From the IMG/VR virus record IMGVR_UViG_3300044617_002200, positions 1 to 64,000 of that record: a stretch of 64,000 nucleotides of DNA. One strand, given 5' to 3'. The notes beneath the pieces are model-generated. The model was given only the letters and a program-made list of their open reading frames with translations, did no database searches and was not told the origin of the DNA. Positions within the stretch are counted from its first letter, which is position 1. Each line of letters begins with the position of its first letter. Shown here piece by piece: positions 61,393 through 64,000 of this stretch. Both the position numbers and the translations under genes were made by a program. This DNA is from a virus.

Positions 61393-62280
61393 TTAATATT
61401 TAATATTATATTTTTGTATGTAAGTATTAATAGTAGACATAAATTTATACTTGTCACACACAAGGTGGCACATACCTGTACCAGTTATCGTATAGGGCAT
61501 TGTATAATGATTAATATTTTTTTCATTTTCATCTACTAGACTGTCCTCTGAATTAAAAGACGGAAGTAAAACAATTTTTTCTCCAATTTTTAAAGGTCTT
61601 TCGCACATTAATCTATAACATACCTGCTCTAAGCTAACTGGAAAATACGCAGTAAATGTTTTGTGGGAATCGACTATTCTCTGAAATTTATTACTTTCAA
61701 AAAAGAATTTATTTTGTTTTACATAATTCAAGATTATATTTGCATTATTTTTTAATACATTTAAATATTCTGGACAACTAGTTCCGAATACTCCGAAATT
61801 TCTCGATATAAAAATATCTTTTTCCATATTCATATTCGGTAAAAATCCTGTATTTTCGAACATATCTTGAACGAAATTTTTCATCACCTTATGTTTTACC
61901 CAAGGCTCATCGTTCAAAGTAAAAAATTTAGAATTTTCTACTTTTTTAAAGATTTCTTTGTGAAATAAAAAAAAGTCAAAATCTACATGAACAAAGGGTC
62001 TTTCATGGTTTTTTATAGCAATAAATTTTCCGCCACTCCAAAATGGGATAGGAATTAAAGATAAATCTGATAATGACATTATGCGGACTTCATCATAAGG
62101 AATATTTTTAAAAATATGAGAACTTAATTCATCCACATACAAAATAGTTTTATACCCCTGTCTTCTCATTAAAAAGTTACTAAACGCGGCTAATTTTTTT
62201 TGTGTTTCTAATTCTTCTTGTTGATTAAAATCCCACCTATCTTTTCTATCTACTGTCCACCAGCTATAAATTGCGTCCAT
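61393..62280 (-). CDS. Glycosyltransferase-like protein (DUF6734-like)
   Basis: This 295-residue protein opens with MDAIYSWWTV and has RPFVHVDFDFFLF, a DxD motif (D100, D102) in the position expected for a GT-A enzyme, with a preceding FWSGGKFIAI segment. These features recall the DUF6734 family, which is related to glycosyltransferases. It lies 3 bases past the stop of the GT25-like gene, so the two probably act together on one substrate. A TTGTAAT-type variant box lies upstream at 62288-62294, but it is weaker. Confidence 0.65.
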   Translation of the reverse strand: MDAIYSWWTVDRKDRWDFNQQEELETQKKLAAFSNFLMRRQGYKTILYVDELSSHIFKNIPYDEVRIMSLSDLSLIPIPFWSGGKFIAIKNHERPFVHVDFDFFLFHKEIFKKVENSKFFTLNDEPWVKHKVMKNFVQDMFENTGFLPNMNMEKDIFISRNFGVFGTSCPEYLNVLKNNANIILNYVKQNKFFFESNKFQRIVDSHKTFTAYFPVSLEQVCYRLMCERPLKIGEKIVLLPSFNSEDSLVDENEKNINHYTMPYTITGTGMCHLVCDKYKFMSTINTYIQKYNIKY

Positions 62281-62283
62281 ATA

Positions 62284-63381
62284 TTATATTACAAATTCAA
62301 AAGTTAAAGATTTATGTAAAATTTCTCCATAATTAACGAATTCTTTTTTACAAAAATCTAATTTTTCGGGCCACTTTGGTTTTGGGCTGTCAATAACCCT
62401 GCCATCTGGATGCACATAGTATATATGCAATTTATATTTATTTTTATTTTTTAAAATTAATTTTAAGTCTTTAAAGGTGACTGTTACCGCCGTTGGTATT
62501 TTTGGACAGTCTTCAAAATTCAATTTAATATGGTTGTCTATAGGTATTATATTTTTTTCAGAATCTTCTATTAAGAATTTAAAAACGCGATATTTATCTA
62601 CATCTAAAATCATGTTGGGATGAATTTGGATTTCTATTTTGGAAAAATCGCATAAATACTTGATTAATTCATGATCAACTATATTAAATAAATAAGAAAT
62701 ATTTGGCGCGTTTATATATTTTCGCAACGATACGGGTTTGTCACCGCTTGCTTTTAATTCCGGATTTAAAAGATAACTATTTAGACTTGGATTAAAGCCA
62801 CCAATAGTATTATTGTCTATAGTATCTTTTAACGGTAAAAGAGTATTTATTATATGATCTATTTTTCGCCCATTAACAAAATATGTATACGTTCCCCAAG
62901 CATCGCCCTTTTGAAGAGTGTCTTTTGTTATTTTTTTTAAATTCGGCTGAACTTCTTCGTCCAAAAATTCGTAACACTTTTTACACCAAGTAAACATATG
63001 TAAAAAATCATAATCGGGAGGAAAAGATGGTATTAAATTTAAAAAGTTAGGGTGCAAGATACAATCATCCTCTATGACTAAGACATCTTCTTGTAAGTTA
63101 AGTCTTTTAATTTCATGTAATATTTTTAAATGACTCAACGCACATCCAAGAGTCCCCTTTAATTGTATCAATCCGTTGTCAAACCATTTTGGTCCTAGCC
63201 ATTTATTATAATCCATAGTAAAGTCTTCGCCATGAATCCCTAATATATGTAAATTTTCAACCTTATCAACTAAATTGGCTCGCTTTATTTCTTTGAATAA
63301 ATCCTTTAAACGTTTTTTGTAAGAATTTTTCCAAAAGACATTGACAGTACTAAAATATGGAGATACTATAAATATATGCAC
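62284..63381 (-). CDS. Glycosyltransferase family 25-like protein
   Basis: This 365-residue protein starts at a GTG. Its first half has the GT25 pattern: GTLGCALSHLKI (76-87) and VLVIEDDCILHPNF (E104, D105, D106 for metal), then MFTWCKKCYEFL. The second half is a beta-rich domain of unknown type. GT25 members act in lipopolysaccharide and collagen sugar transfer. It opens the pair with the DUF6734-like gene upstream of the fibre genes, so it may modify fibre or capsid proteins or the host surface. Confidence 0.8.
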   Translation of the reverse strand: MHIFIVSPYFSTVNVFWKNSYKKRLKDLFKEIKRANLVDKVENLHILGIHGEDFTMDYNKWLGPKWFDNGLIQLKGTLGCALSHLKILHEIKRLNLQEDVLVIEDDCILHPNFLNLIPSFPPDYDFLHMFTWCKKCYEFLDEEVQPNLKKITKDTLQKGDAWGTYTYFVNGRKIDHIINTLLPLKDTIDNNTIGGFNPSLNSYLLNPELKASGDKPVSLRKYINAPNISYLFNIVDHELIKYLCDFSKIEIQIHPNMILDVDKYRVFKFLIEDSEKNIIPIDNHIKLNFEDCPKIPTAVTVTFKDLKLILKNKNKYKLHIYYVHPDGRVIDSPKPKWPEKLDFCKKEFVNYGEILHKSLTFEFVI

Positions 63382-63434
63382 TTAATAATTATATTGATTT
63401 TATTAAACAAGTCAAATACAGATAATAAATAATT

Positions 63435-64000
63435 TTATGCGGTTATTGCTTTAGAGGCGCTGCCAATAAGGGTTGCATACGCTCTACGTTCATCATCATA
63501 TTGATTACCAGATCTGAACCAAGAATTTTTATTAGTTTTTATATTAACATTAACTCTAACTGCAATATTAGAAGAAGATTTACCTGCTTGGTTTGGGTTA
63601 ATGAAATCAAATTTATCCCCTATATAAATAGAATTTGGGTCTCGTCTCATGCAATAATATAGTTCAATATTATCAGATAAAGCTTCATAAGCGCCATCAT
63701 GAATACCCATGTTAGATTCTATATATATATTAGCTTGTCCGCCCGTCACGCCGGTATTTTCTAATATATTAGACCCATTAATTAAACTATCTGTAGCCGC
63801 CAGGAAGGGTTGTGGGAAACTAGCTGTATGTATCCTTGGCTCTAAGAGCAACTTACGATAAGAATTTCTAACTCTTACTCTTCTCGTTACCCCTCCAGCA
63901 AATGTCGCATCGACCAACCTAGTTTGATTCAATTTATCGTAGTTAGTTATATCTATCGTCTTACTTAAAGAGGTAAACGAGCCATCGGTTCTTGTAATAT
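63435..64000 (-). CDS. Hypothetical virion protein (5' end outside window)
   Basis: The frame continues upstream to the right edge without a stop: about 23 further codons precede the first internal TTG at 63932, so the gene starts outside the window. The visible 188 residues are beta-rich with basic patches (RRVRVRNSYRKLLLEPRIH) and a polar Asn-rich middle, and end in ATLIGSASKAITA. Similarity was not recognised. It lies at the start of the fibre and glycosyltransferase region and is probably a virion protein. Confidence 0.7.
   Translation of the reverse strand, partial: ITRTDGSFTSLSKTIDITNYDKLNQTRLVDATFAGGVTRRVRVRNSYRKLLLEPRIHTASFPQPFLAATDSLINGSNILENTGVTGGQANIYIESNMGIHDGAYEALSDNIELYYCMRRDPNSIYIGDKFDFINPNQAGKSSSNIAVRVNVNIKTNKNSWFRSGNQYDDERRAYATLIGSASKAITA

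Noticed and set aside
1-64000. tRNA genes, CRISPR arrays, insertion sequences, integrase or attachment sites
   Set aside because: No cloverleaf-like, spaced-repeat, transposase or recombinase pattern was seen. The regular repeats present are all in-frame coding repeats.

Overview
The window is an AT-rich stretch of a large tailed bacteriophage genome (Caudoviricetes), covering the packaging, head, lysis, tail and fibre genes. This is shown by a linked set of a large terminase (41468-43369), portal (39501-41423), prohead protease with scaffold-like tail (32966-34819), capsid-surface protein (32412-32948), major capsid protein (31277-32377), tail tube protein (26887-27966) and a 2795-residue tape measure (16294-24681). 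No tail sheath gene lies next to the tube gene, so a long non-contractile (siphovirus-like) tail is most likely. The lysis genes include a lipoprotein with a C-terminal membrane anchor that looks like a unimolecular spanin, which points to a Gram-negative (two-membrane) host; the host cannot be named from the sequence.

Layout, read along the dominant minus strand from high to low coordinates. 64000-53389: virion and fibre proteins with two embedded glycosyltransferase-like genes (62284-63381 and 61393-62280). 53388-51554 (plus strand): two further glycosyltransferases. 51467-48457: a poly-serine protein and a PhoD-like phosphatase that also carries a poly-serine stretch. 48399-46577: small heat-shock protein (+), PhoH ATPase (-) and an HExxH metallopeptidase (+). 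46505-39501: zinc-ribbon protein, sigma-like factor, possible small terminase, ERCC4-type nuclease, large terminase and portal. 39504-34870: a beta-helix fibre protein, then a lysis cassette (spanin, small membrane protein, holin candidate, M15 endolysin). 34819-31277: head genes. 31167-24710: connectors, tail tube and tail-assembly genes. 24681-1: tape measure, a paralogous pair of tail proteins, hub candidate, a giant protein with a decayed phosphoesterase domain, and two trypsin-like proteases, the second of which runs off the left edge in serine-rich repeats.

Expression looks organised by a short motif, consensus (A)GTGTAAWTA, found just upstream of many genes on both strands. I propose it as the phage late promoter, probably read by the sigma-like factor at 45381-46082. 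Clear intrinsic terminators follow the major capsid and the tail tube genes, the two proteins a virion needs in most copies, and one of them is followed at once by a GTGTAAA box. A third, bidirectional hairpin separates the heat-shock and PhoD genes.

The accessory content is the most unusual part: duplicated trypsin-like proteases, an inactive-looking phosphoesterase built into a tail protein next to a discoidin-like region, an intact-looking PhoD phosphatase, several independent poly-serine expansions (DNA units of 9, 12, 15, 18 and 21 bp), four glycosyltransferase-like genes, and fibre proteins built from exchangeable modules including a 9-residue beta-helix repeat. No gap between genes exceeds about 110 bases, so there is no long non-coding stretch to describe. 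I saw no tRNA gene, CRISPR array, insertion sequence, integrase or replication gene.
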